Source: Streptomyces radiopugnans
Lineage (GTDB): Bacteria > Actinomycetota > Actinomycetes > Streptomycetales > Streptomycetaceae
NCBI RefSeq assembly: GCF_900110735.1
Contig: NZ_FOET01000010.1
Coordinates: 62,001 to 126,000 of the forward strand
Length of the DNA: 64,000 nucleotides
Direction of reading: 5' to 3'
The number at the start of each line of letters is the position of its first letter. The stretch's first letter is position 1. A program made the position numbers and the translations under genes. The notes beneath the pieces are model-generated. The model had not been told where the DNA came from. It did no database searches and worked only from the letters and a program-made list of their open reading frames with translations. Positions 35,848 through 45,200 of this stretch are shown here, piece by piece.

Positions 35848-37252
35848 CCGCCGACACCCGGAAACCCCCCGCCTCCGTCGGCCCCGACACGAACCCCCCG
35901 CCCAGCGCCGCCACCCGCTCACGCATCCCCACCAGGCCGTTGCCCCCACTGGGCAGCCCCGCGCCCCGCACACCCTCCGTCGGCGCCTCGTTCTCCACCA
36001 GCACCGCCACCTCACCCGCACGACGCGCCAACCGCACCCGCGTACGCGCACCGGCCGCATGCTTGTGCACGTTCGTCAACGCCTCCTGAATCACCCGGTA
36101 CGCCGTCTGCTCCACCCGCCGCGCATACGAACGCACCTCCCCCTCCACCGACAGCTCCACCGGCATCCCCGCCGCCCGCGACTGCCCCACCAGCGCGTCC
36201 AGCTCACGCAGACACGGTCCACCGGACTCCTCCGAGCCTCCCGCCAGGCCCTCCGCGCTCTCCGCCGGGCCCCCCGGACCCTCCGCCGGGCCCCGCACCA
36301 CGGCCGCCGCGGCCACCTCCGCGACCTCCGCCACCCGAGCCAGCGGACGCTCCGACTCCACAGACCCCGCCGACACGCCCCCCGGCACCTGCGCAGACCC
36401 CGTGGACTTCCCCTCGTGCGCCCGCAGCACACCCAGCATCGTCCGCAACTCCGTCAGCGCCTGCCGCCCCATGTCACCGATCAACGCCGCGTTCCGCGAC
36501 GCCTTCTCCGGATCCTTCCGCGCCACCGCCTGCAACGCCGCCGCATGCACCACCATCAGACTCACCCGGTGCGCCACCACGTCGTGCATCTCCCGCGCGA
36601 TCCGCGTCCGCTCCTCGTTGCGCGCCCACTCCGCGCGCTCCTCCGCGCGATCCGCCAGCAGCGACAACTCACGCTCCAGACCGTCGGCACGCTCCCGCAG
36701 ACTCTCCACCAGCCGCCGCCGCGCCCCCGCGTACAACCCCAGCAGCACCGGCGGCGCCGTCACCCCCAGCGACATCAGCACCGACACCAGGGGAACGAAC
36801 CACGCCGGCGGGTCATAGCCGTAGTCGTCCCGCCCCACGTTCCGCTGGAGCTCCATGGCCGAGACGACCAGCGTCCCCAGCCCCTGCATGCCGGCCAGCA
36901 AGCCGATGATCCGCCGCGGCACCTCCGACGCCGCCAGCGTGTACAGCCCCACCGTCCCCAGCAGGAAACCCATCTGCGCCGGCGTGACCGCGATCGCCAC
37001 CAGCACCACCGCGATCGGCCACCGGCGCCGCAGCACCAGAGCCAACCCCGCCAGCGCACCCAGCGCCACCGACAACCCCACCGGAACGCCCGCGTCACGC
37101 GCGAACGGAACCCCCTGCGCCGCACACTCCGCACCCGACGCCAGTGCGAGCACCACATCCAGCACCGCACTCCGACGCCGCGTCCACCACAACGGCCCCC
37201 GAGGCGCATCACCCTGGTCACGGGCTCCGACGCTTTCCCCCGTCTCGGTCAT
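35828..37252 (-). CDS. Sensor histidine kinase (HisKA_3 / NarX-like)
   Basis: A 474-residue membrane kinase. Residues about 25-175 hold five to six hydrophobic helices; the dimerisation/phospho-acceptor helix is RTRIAREMHDVVAHRVSLMV with H223; a low-complexity Gly/Ala/Glu insertion (about 285-345) follows; the HATPase_c domain has RVIQEALTNVHKHA, VLVENEAP and GGNGLVGMRERVAALGG. No response regulator gene is adjacent, so it is an orphan here. A TAGGCT box (minus strand, 37265-37260) lies 7 nt from the ATG, suggesting a leaderless transcript. Its 3' end overlaps the SUKH-3 gene by 20 bp. Confidence 0.88.
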   Translation of the reverse strand: MTETGESVGARDQGDAPRGPLWWTRRRSAVLDVVLALASGAECAAQGVPFARDAGVPVGLSVALGALAGLALVLRRRWPIAVVLVAIAVTPAQMGFLLGTVGLYTLAASEVPRRIIGLLAGMQGLGTLVVSAMELQRNVGRDDYGYDPPAWFVPLVSVLMSLGVTAPPVLLGLYAGARRRLVESLRERADGLERELSLLADRAEERAEWARNEERTRIAREMHDVVAHRVSLMVVHAAALQAVARKDPEKASRNAALIGDMGRQALTELRTMLGVLRAHEGKSTGSAQVPGGVSAGSVESERPLARVAEVAEVAAAAVVRGPAEGPGGPAESAEGLAGGSEESGGPCLRELDALVGQSRAAGMPVELSVEGEVRSYARRVEQTAYRVIQEALTNVHKHAAGARTRVRLARRAGEVAVLVENEAPTEGVRGAGLPSGGNGLVGMRERVAALGGGFVSGPTEAGGFRVSAVIPDRG

Positions 37253-37419
37253 ACCGCCCAGCCTACGACCGCCCGCCAGCGGTTTTCGGGGCGGCTCCGC
37301 CCGCGGAAAACCGTGTGCGTGCCGGTATGCGCGGTGATGAAGAAGCCACTTTTCACCCGAACCACTGAATCATCCGGATTTTCGAACCGCGCACGCTTCT
37401 ACGGGTCCAGGCTGGCGTC

Positions 37420-38121
37420 ATGGTTCGAGCCAAGACGGAGATGAAGGAGCGCGCCCGCGCCCTGCGCCGCGCGGGCCGCACATACGACGAGATCGTGGCG
37501 GAGCTGGGGGTGTCGAAGAGCTCGGTGTCGCTGTGGGTGCGGGATCTGCCGAGGCCGGCGACCCCGCCGGAGCGACTGCACCGCATGCGGGAGGCGCGCT
37601 GGGCGCCGCACCGCCGTGAGCAGGCGATCATGCGTCAGCAGACGAAGCTGGCGGCGGCCAACGAGGTCCACCCCATGACCGACCGCGAGTTGTTCATGGT
37701 CGGAGTGGGGCTCTACTGGTCGGAGGGGGCGAAGAGCAAGCCGCACAGGCCGAAGGAGGATGCGGTGTTCGTCAACAGTGACCCCGGGATGATCCAGGTC
37801 TATCTGGCCTGGCTCTCCCTGCTCGGTATCGAGGCGGACAGGCGGCGGTTCCGGCTGATGATCCACGAGTCGGCGGATGTGGGAGCCGCCGAACGCTTCT
37901 GGGCCGACCTGGTGGGGGTGGACGTGTCGTCACTCGACAAGACGACGTTGAAGAAGCACAACCCGAAGACCTCCCGCAAGAACGTGGGAGAGGAGTACCG
38001 GGGGTGTCTGGTCGTTCGCGTCCGGCGCGGTGCCGACCTTTACCGTCGCATCGAGGGCTGGTGGTACGGCATAGTAGTGGAGGCCGGTCGGAGGTCTGAG
38101 CGGATGTCCGATTTGGCCTGA
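37420..38121 (+). CDS. HTH protein with homing-endonuclease (LAGLIDADG)-like C-terminal part
   Basis: A 233-residue protein. Residues about 8-42 are a resolvase-like HTH (ARALRRAGRTYDEIVAELGV, SKSSVSLWVRDL). Residues about 85-215 (RELFMVGVGLYWSEGAKSKP, VFVNSDPGMIQVYLAWLSLL, FRLMIHESADVGAAERFWAD) have the rhythm of a LAGLIDADG-type fold, but I see no clean catalytic acidic pair. It ends 7 nt before the tRNA-Gln gene. Less extreme third-position GC and a weak ribosome site set it apart from its neighbours and hint at acquisition. It could also be a purely regulatory DNA-binding protein. Confidence 0.6.
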   Translation: MVRAKTEMKERARALRRAGRTYDEIVAELGVSKSSVSLWVRDLPRPATPPERLHRMREARWAPHRREQAIMRQQTKLAAANEVHPMTDRELFMVGVGLYWSEGAKSKPHRPKEDAVFVNSDPGMIQVYLAWLSLLGIEADRRRFRLMIHESADVGAAERFWADLVGVDVSSLDKTTLKKHNPKTSRKNVGEEYRGCLVVRVRRGADLYRRIEGWWYGIVVEAGRRSERMSDLA

Positions 38122-38128
38122 GTTGCCA

Positions 38129-38200
38129 TCCCCTGTGGTGTAATCGGCAGCACAGTGGTTTTTGGTGCCACTTGTCCAGGTTCGAGTCCTGGCGGGGGAG
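38129..38200 (+). tRNA. tRNA-Gln (anticodon UUG)
   Basis: A complete cloverleaf: acceptor TCCCCTG/CGGGGGA with one G-T pair, D stem GTG/CAC, anticodon stem GTGGT/GCCAC with loop TTTTGGT (anticodon TTG at 38162-38164), T stem CCAGG/CCTGG with loop TTCGAGT, discriminator G at 38200. CCA is not encoded. Confidence 0.95.
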
Positions 38201-38213
38201 CTCGAAGTTCGAA

Positions 38214-38247
38214 CGAAGGGCCCCGACCCACCGGTCGGGGCCCTTCG
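38214..38247 (+). terminator. Terminator of the tRNA-Gln transcript
   Basis: A 15-bp perfect stem (38214-38228 with 38233-38247, loop CACC) 13 nt downstream of the tRNA. Confidence 0.8.
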
Positions 38248-38618
38248 CCGTATGCGCGAGCGGCCCGTCGGCCCCGCACCGGGTTGAGGTTGACGTAGGG
38301 GTAAAGGGCATCCTCGGGGCCGAGTCCCCTAGGGGGTGGTACCCCCTTCCTCCTACCCGCGGTTCGTCCCCTGGCAGGACGAGGGCGGGGGGGATCGCTC
38401 CCTAGGCTGCTTGATGCAGGGGGCGCCGCACCGGTGGGGGTGGTGCTGGCCCCCGTACGGATACGGCACCGCGCACCATCGCGGCGCCGGTCCGTGCACG
38501 GCAGGCTCTTCGCGTAATCCAGATCCAGATCCAGTCAGTTCAGTGCCGGCCGGCGCCGAGGGCTTCGGGGAGGCCCCGGCCCGGCGCGGTCGATGGCAGT
38601 CGATATAGGAGACATACC
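38248..38618. promoter_or_regulatory. 370-bp leader region of the ABC transporter operon
   Basis: No gene seen. It holds a palindrome AGGGGGT-GGT-ACCCCCT (38331-38347), a TAGGCT box (38403-38408) that may be a -10 element, and three tandem ATCCAG units (38517-38534). The palindrome is a candidate operator for the transporter genes. Confidence 0.45.
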
Positions 38619-39407
38619 GTGACAACGGCTGTGGTGAATCCCAGGACCGGGGGCAGTGGAGGAAGTACGGCCGTCGCCGCGCGGGCGCGGCAGGTCGTCA
38701 AGGCGTACGGCGCCGGCGAGACGCGGGTGGTGGCGCTGGACCAGGTGGACGTGGACATCGCGCGGGGGGCGTTCACCGCGATCATGGGCCCGTCGGGCTC
38801 GGGCAAGTCGACGCTGATGCACTGCCTGGCGGGGCTGGACTCGGTGTCGTCGGGGCAGGTGTGGATCGGTGAGACCGAGATCACGGGGCTGAGGGAGAAG
38901 AAGCTGACCCGACTGCGCCGGGACAAGATCGGTTTCATCTTCCAGGCGTTCAACCTGCTGCCCACCCTGACGGCGCTGGAGAACATCACGCTGCCGATGG
39001 ACATCGCGGGCCGCAAGCCCGAGCGGGAGTGGCTGGACCGCGTGGTGGAGACGGTCGGCCTGTCGGGCCGGCTGGGGCACCGTCCCAACCAGCTCTCCGG
39101 CGGCCAGCAGCAGCGCGTGGCCGTCGCCCGCGCCCTGGCCGCCCGGCCGGAGATCATCTTCGGTGACGAGCCGACCGGCAACCTCGACTCGCGTGCGGGT
39201 GCGGAGGTGCTGGGCTTCCTGCGGCGTTCGGTGGACGAGCTGGGGCAGACGATCGTGATGGTGACGCACGACCCGGTGGCGGCGGGGTACGCGGATCGGG
39301 TGCTGTATCTGGCGGACGGGCGCATCGTGGACGAGATGCTGCGGCCGACGGCGGAGGCTGTGCTGGACCGGATGAAGGCGTTCGACACGTTCGGGCGGGT
39401 GTCATGA
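38619..39407 (+). CDS. ABC transporter ATP-binding protein (MacB/LolD type)
   Basis: A 262-residue nucleotide-binding subunit: Walker A GPSGSGKSTLMHCLAGLD, Q-loop FIFQAFNLLPTLTALEN, signature LSGGQQQRVAVARALA, Walker B IIFGDEPTGNLD and switch His in VMVTHDP. The family powers mechanotransmission exporters of lipoproteins, peptides or antibiotics rather than importers. Its stop overlaps the ATG of the permease gene (ATGA). Confidence 0.93.
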   Translation: MTTAVVNPRTGGSGGSTAVAARARQVVKAYGAGETRVVALDQVDVDIARGAFTAIMGPSGSGKSTLMHCLAGLDSVSSGQVWIGETEITGLREKKLTRLRRDKIGFIFQAFNLLPTLTALENITLPMDIAGRKPEREWLDRVVETVGLSGRLGHRPNQLSGGQQQRVAVARALAARPEIIFGDEPTGNLDSRAGAEVLGFLRRSVDELGQTIVMVTHDPVAAGYADRVLYLADGRIVDEMLRPTAEAVLDRMKAFDTFGRVS

Positions 39408-41980
39408 CCGTTCTGAGGACTTCGCTGCGCAATTTCGTGGCGCACAAGGGCCGGATGCTGCTGAGCGGTGTCGCGGTGGTGCTGTCGGTGGCGTTCGTGT
39501 GCGGGACGCTGGTGTTCACGGACACGATGAACACGACGTTCGACCGGCTGTTCTCGCAGACGGCGGCGGACGTGACGGTCTCGGCGAAGGGCGCGGAGAG
39601 CGACGGGCAGCCGGGGACGGGGCGGCCTGCGACGGTGCCGGGTTCGCTGCTGGAGGAGCTTGAGGGGGTCGAGGGGGTCTCCTCGGTCTCGGGCGGTGCG
39701 TACAGCACGAGTGTGACGGTGGTGAACGCCGACAACGAGAACATGGGGTCGTCGACGGGTGCGCCGACGATCGCGAGCAACTGGACCGAGATCGACGAGA
39801 AGTCGATGGAGGTCACCGAGGGCCGGCTCCCGCGTGGCGCGGGCGAGGTGATGGTTGACGCGGACACGGCCAAGAAGCACGGTCTGGAGCTGGGGGAGGA
39901 GCTGCGCACGATCTCGGCGCTGGGTGACTTCCGGGCGGAGATCGTGGGTGTGGCGGCGTTCAGGTCGACGAATCCGGGCGCGACGGTGGTGTACTTCGAC
40001 ACCGACACGGTGCAGGAGAGGCTGCTGGGGGACTCGGACGCCTACACGGACGTGTATGTGATGGCGGCCGGGGACGTGAGCGACGAGAAGCTGAAGGAGC
40101 GTGTCGTCGCGGCGCTGGGTTCGGGGGAGTACAAGGTCCGGACCCAGGAGGAGTACGCGGCGGAGGGCAAGGACGAGATCGGGTCCTTCCTCGATGTGAT
40201 CAAGTACGCGCTGCTGGGTTTCGCGGGGATCGCGCTGCTGGTGGGTGTGTTCCTGATCGTGAACACGTTCTCGATGCTGGTGGCGCAGCGGACGCGTGAG
40301 ATCGGCCTGATGCGGGCGATCGGTTCGAGCCGTCGGCAGGTGAACCGTTCGGTGCTGGTGGAGGCCGTGCTGCTGGGTGTGCTGGGCTCGTTGGTGGGTG
40401 TGGCCGCCGGTGTGGGCCTGGCCGTGGGGCTGATGGAGCTCATGGGCCTGGTGGGCATGAACCTGAGCACGGACGATCTGACGCTGCGGTGGGTCACGCC
40501 GGTGGTCGGTGTGGTGCTGGGCGTCGTGGTGACGGTGCTGGCGGCGTACCTTCCGGCGCGGCGTGCGGGCCGGGTGTCGCCGATGGCGGCGTTGCGGGAC
40601 GACGGTCTGCCGGCGGCGGGGAGCCGGGTGGGCCGGGTCCGTTCGGGTGTGGGCCTGGTGCTGACGCTGGCCGGTGCGGGTGCGCTGGTGGTGGCGGCGG
40701 GGTCGGACGACGCGGCGGGCGGGTCGCTGTTCCTGGCCGCGGGCGTGGTGCTGACGCTGGTGGGTTTCGTGCTGGTCGGTCCGCTGCTGGCGGGCGGTGT
40801 GGTGCGGGTGCTGGGCGCGGTGGTGCTGCGGGTGTTCGGCCCGGTGGGGCGGATGGCGGAGCGGAACGCGCTGCGCAATCCGCGCCGTACGGGGGCGACG
40901 GGTGCGGCGCTGATGATCGGGCTGGCGCTGGTGGCGTCGTTGTCGGTGGTGGGCGCGTCGCTGGTGGCGTCGGCCGGTGACGAGCTGGACCGGTCGGTGG
41001 GTGCGGACTTCATCCTGCAGTCGAGTGCGGGGCAGCCGGTGGTGCCGGAGGCCGTGGAGCGGGTGCGCGGTACGGAGGGCGTGGAGCACGTCACCGAGTA
41101 CCGGTGGCTGGAGGCGCGGCTGACGGGTCCGGACGGCGAGACGGTGGAGGAGCCGGTGACGGCGGCTTCCGCGACGTATGCCGAGGACCTGCGGGTGGAG
41201 ACGGTGGCGGGTGAGCTGCCGGCGGCGTACGAGCGGGATTCGATGTCGGTGCCGGAGGACTTCGCGAAGGCGCACGGTGTGGAGGTCGGCGACCGGGTCG
41301 AGGTGGATTTCGCGGCCGGTGGTACGGCGGAGCTGACGGTGCGGGCGATCACGGCGGCGGACACGAGTGTGGACCAGGGCGCGATGTACCTGAGCACGGC
41401 GACGGCCGAGCGGTATGTGCCCGAGGACCGGATGCCGCTGAACATGATGCTGTTCGCGAAGGCGGAGGAGGGGCAGGAGGACGCGGCGTACGCGGCTCTG
41501 AAGAAGGAGCTGGAGCCGTTCCCGCAGTACGAGGTCCGTAACCAGGCGGACTACAAGGAGCTGCTGGAGGACCAGGTGGGGCAGTTGCTCAACATGGTCT
41601 ACGGGCTGCTGGCGCTGGCGATCGTGGTGGCGGTGCTGGGCGTGGTGAACACGTTGGCGCTGTCGGTGGTGGAGCGGACGCGTGAGATCGGTCTGATGCG
41701 GGCGATCGGGCTGTCGCGGCGGCAGTTGCGGCGGATGATCCGGCTGGAGTCGGTGGTGATCGCGTTGTTCGGTGCGCTGCTGGGTCTGGGGCTGGGCCTG
41801 GGCTGGGGTGTGGCGGCGCAGCGGTTGCTGGCGCTGGAGGGGCTGAAGGTGCTCCAGGTGCCGTGGCCGACGATCGCGGGGGTGTTCGTGGGGGCCGCTG
41901 TGGTGGGTCTGGTGGCGGCTTTGGTGCCGGCGTTCCGGGCGGGCCGGATGAATGTGCTGAACGCGATCGCCACGGAGTAG
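39404..41980 (+). CDS. FtsX-like ABC transporter permease
   Basis: An 858-residue protein with duplicated FtsX/MacB_PCD layout: an N-terminal helix (residues about 15-40), a periplasmic-type domain, then helices with NTFSMLVAQRTREIGLMRAI; a second copy begins near residue 480 (GRMAERNALRNPRRTGATGA) and ends with NTLALSVVERTREIGLMRAI. It pairs with the preceding ATPase to form an export or lipid-linked stress system. The duplicate RTREIGLMRAIG motif is the coupling-helix hallmark. Substrate unknown. Confidence 0.92.
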   Translation: MTVLRTSLRNFVAHKGRMLLSGVAVVLSVAFVCGTLVFTDTMNTTFDRLFSQTAADVTVSAKGAESDGQPGTGRPATVPGSLLEELEGVEGVSSVSGGAYSTSVTVVNADNENMGSSTGAPTIASNWTEIDEKSMEVTEGRLPRGAGEVMVDADTAKKHGLELGEELRTISALGDFRAEIVGVAAFRSTNPGATVVYFDTDTVQERLLGDSDAYTDVYVMAAGDVSDEKLKERVVAALGSGEYKVRTQEEYAAEGKDEIGSFLDVIKYALLGFAGIALLVGVFLIVNTFSMLVAQRTREIGLMRAIGSSRRQVNRSVLVEAVLLGVLGSLVGVAAGVGLAVGLMELMGLVGMNLSTDDLTLRWVTPVVGVVLGVVVTVLAAYLPARRAGRVSPMAALRDDGLPAAGSRVGRVRSGVGLVLTLAGAGALVVAAGSDDAAGGSLFLAAGVVLTLVGFVLVGPLLAGGVVRVLGAVVLRVFGPVGRMAERNALRNPRRTGATGAALMIGLALVASLSVVGASLVASAGDELDRSVGADFILQSSAGQPVVPEAVERVRGTEGVEHVTEYRWLEARLTGPDGETVEEPVTAASATYAEDLRVETVAGELPAAYERDSMSVPEDFAKAHGVEVGDRVEVDFAAGGTAELTVRAITAADTSVDQGAMYLSTATAERYVPEDRMPLNMMLFAKAEEGQEDAAYAALKKELEPFPQYEVRNQADYKELLEDQVGQLLNMVYGLLALAIVVAVLGVVNTLALSVVERTREIGLMRAIGLSRRQLRRMIRLESVVIALFGALLGLGLGLGWGVAAQRLLALEGLKVLQVPWPTIAGVFVGAAVVGLVAALVPAFRAGRMNVLNAIATE

Positions 41981-42251
41981 CGCGCGGGGCCGGCGGGGCT
42001 CGTGGGGTCTGTGCTGCGGCCCGGTCGCGGTGGGTGCGGTGTGCGCCTGCCGGGGCCGGGCCGCGGTGCTGTGCGGGTGGCGGACCGGCGGTGGACGGCG
42101 GGCGGTGGACGGGTGGCCGAGGGGCGACGCGGGGGGTGCCGGTCGTCGTAGGCTGGGACCCCCGGCCCGCTCGGCGTGTCGGGTTGTTCGTGTTGTCCGG
42201 GGCGCCGGTGTGCGTGCCCTTGTTGTCCAGCCTCTGGGATGGAACGTCTCG

Positions 42252-45200
42252 ATGAGTCTCACCGGTCTTCTTGATGCGGTCGTGGTGGATCCGGCGCTGG
42301 CGGAGGCGGTGCGGGCCGCCGCCGACGGCCGTCGGCGCGAGGTGGATCTGGTGGGTCCGCCGGCTGCGCGGCCGTTCGCGGTGGCGGCGCTGGCGCGGTC
42401 GTCGGGGCGGCCGGTGCTGGCGGTGACGGCGACGGGGCGTGAGGCGGAGGATCTGGCGTCGGCGCTGCGGTCGCTGATGCCGTCCGGCCGGGAGGACGCG
42501 GTGGTGGAGTACCCGGCGTGGGAGACGCTGCCGCATGAGCGGCTCTCGCCCCGGTCGGACACGGTGGGGCGCCGGCTGGCGGTGCTGCGCAGGCTGGCGC
42601 ATCCGAGCGCGGACGATCCGGCGGCGGGGCCGGTGAGCGTGGTGGTGGCTCCGGTGCGGTCGGTGCTGCAGCCGCAGGTGAAGGGTCTGGGGGATCTGGA
42701 GCCGGTGGGCCTGCGCACGGGGCAGCAGGTGGAGCTGGACGCGGTGGTGGACGCGCTGGGGGCGGCGGCGTACGCGCGGGTGGAGCTGGTGGAGAAGCGG
42801 GGGGAGTTCGCGGTCCGGGGCGGGATTCTGGACGTGTTCCCGCCGACGGAGGAGCATCCGCTGCGGGTGGAGTTCTGGGGGGACGAGGTCGAGGAGATCC
42901 GTTACTTCAAGGTGGCCGACCAGCGGTCGCTGGAGGTGGCGGAGCACGGGTTGTGGGCGCCGCCGTGCCGTGAGCTGCTGCTGACGGACCAGGTGCGGGC
43001 GCGGGCGGCGGAGCTTGCGCGGGCGCATCCGGAGCTGGGCGAGCTGCTGGGGAGGATCGCCGAGGGCATCGCGGTGGAGGGGATGGAGTCCCTGGCGCCG
43101 GTGCTGGTGGACGACATGGAGCTGCTGCTGGACGTGCTGCCGTCGGGGAGCATGGTGGTGGTGTGCGATCCGGAGCGGGTGCGTACGCGGGCGGCGGATC
43201 TGGTGGCGACCAGCCAGGAGTTCCTGCAGGCGTCGTGGGCGGCCTCGGCCGGCGGGGGAGAGGCGCCGATCGATGTGGGGGCGGCGTCGCTGTGGGGGAT
43301 CGCGGACGTCCGGGACCGGGCGCGTGAGCTGGGGATGCCGTGGTGGTCGGTGAGTCCGTTCGCCATGGGTTCGGCGGACGTGGCGGACATGGCGGGCGCG
43401 GGGGACGCGGTGGACGCGGGGCCGGGGTCCGATTCGCTGACGCTGGGGATGCGGGCTCCGGAGAGTTACCGGGGGGACACGGCGCGGGCGTTGGCGGACA
43501 CCAAGGGGTGGCTGGCGGACGGCTGGCGGTGCGTGTTCCTGACGGAGGGGCACGGTCCGGCGGCGCGCACGGTGGAGGTGCTGGGGGGCGAGGGGATCGC
43601 GGCGCGGCTGGAGCCGGAGCTGGGGGAGATCTCACCGTCGGTGGTGCACGTGTCGTGCGGGACGCTGGAGAACGGGTTCGTCGACCCGGGCCTGAGACTG
43701 GCGGTGCTGACGGAGACGGATCTGTCGGGCCAGAAGGCGGCGAGCCGGGACCTGGGGCGGATGCCGGCGCGGCGGCGCAAGACGATCGATCCGCTGACGT
43801 TGCAGCCGGGTGACTACATCGTGCACGAGCAGCACGGTGTGGGCCGGTACGTGGAGATGGTGCAGCGCACGGTGCAGGGGGCGACGCGCGAGTACCTGCT
43901 GGTGGAGTACGCGCCGGCGAAGCGTGGGCAGCCGGGGGACCGGCTGTTCGTGCCGACGGACCAGCTGGAGCTGATCACCAAGTACGTGGGCGGTGAGCAG
44001 CCGTCTCTGCACCGGCTGGGGGGCGCGGACTGGACGAAGACGAAGGCGCGGGCGAAGAAGGCGGTCAAGGAGATCGCCGCGGACCTGATCCGGCTGTACT
44101 CGGCGCGGATGGCCGCTCCCGGGCACGCTTTCGGCGCGGACACCCCGTGGCAGCGGGAGCTGGAGGACGCGTTCCCGTACATGGAGACGCCCGACCAGCT
44201 GACGACGATCGCCGAGGTGAAGGAGGACATGGAGAAGTCGGTTCCGATGGACCGGCTGATCTGCGGCGACGTCGGTTACGGCAAGACGGAGATCGCGGTG
44301 CGGGCGGCGTTCAAGGCGGTGCAGGACGGCAAGCAGGTGGCCGTGCTGGTGCCGACGACGCTGCTGGTGCAGCAGCACTTCGGGACGTTCTCGGAGCGGT
44401 ACGCGCAGTTCCCGGTGAAGGTGCGGGCGTTGTCGCGGTTCCAGTCGGACGCGGAGGCGAAGGCGGTCCTGGAGGGGCTGCGGGACGGTTCGGTGGACGT
44501 GGTGATCGGCACGCACCGGCTGTTCTCGTCGGAGACGAGGTTCAAGGACCTGGGCCTGGTGATCGTCGACGAGGAGCAGCGCTTCGGCGTGGAGCACAAG
44601 GAGCAGCTGAAGAAGCTGCGGGCGAACGTGGACGTGCTGACGATGTCGGCGACGCCGATCCCGCGGACGCTGGAGATGGCGGTCACCGGCATCCGGGAGA
44701 TGTCGACGATCACCACGCCGCCGGAGGAGCGGCATCCGGTGCTGACGTTCGTCGGTCCGTACGAGGAGCGGCAGATCGGTGCGGCGATCCGGCGCGAGCT
44801 GCTGCGCGAGGGCCAGGTGTTCTACATCCACAACCGGGTGGAGTCGATCGACCGGGCGGCGGCGCGGCTGCGGCAGATCGTTCCCGAGGCGCGGATCGCC
44901 ACGGCGCACGGGCAGATGTCGGAGACGGCTCTGGAGCGGGTGGTGGTGGACTTCTGGGAGAAGAAGTTCGACGTGCTGGTCTCCACGACGATCGTGGAGT
45001 CGGGCATCGACATCTCCAACGCCAACACGCTGATCGTGGAGCGGGGCGACATGTTCGGCCTGTCCCAGCTGCACCAGTTGCGGGGCCGGGTGGGGCGCGG
45101 CCGGGAGCGGGGGTACGCGTACTTCCTGTATCCGCCGGAGAAGCCGCTGACGGAGACGGCGCACGAGCGGCTGGCGACGATCGCGCAGCACACGGAGATG

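Noticed and set aside
38129-38200. tRNA-Gln as attachment site of an integrated element
   Set aside because: I found no integrase gene and no second copy of the tRNA 3' end in the window, only the single HTH gene beside it.
38248-38618. Short open frames after tRNA-Gln (for example 38336-38608)
   Set aside because: No ribosome sites, poor third-position GC periodicity and no similarity; the region looks like a promoter/leader.
38540-42718. Minus-strand open frame of about 1,390 codons opposite the ABC transporter
   Set aside because: Product is Arg/His/Thr-rich without domains; the plus strand has complete Walker and FtsX motifs.
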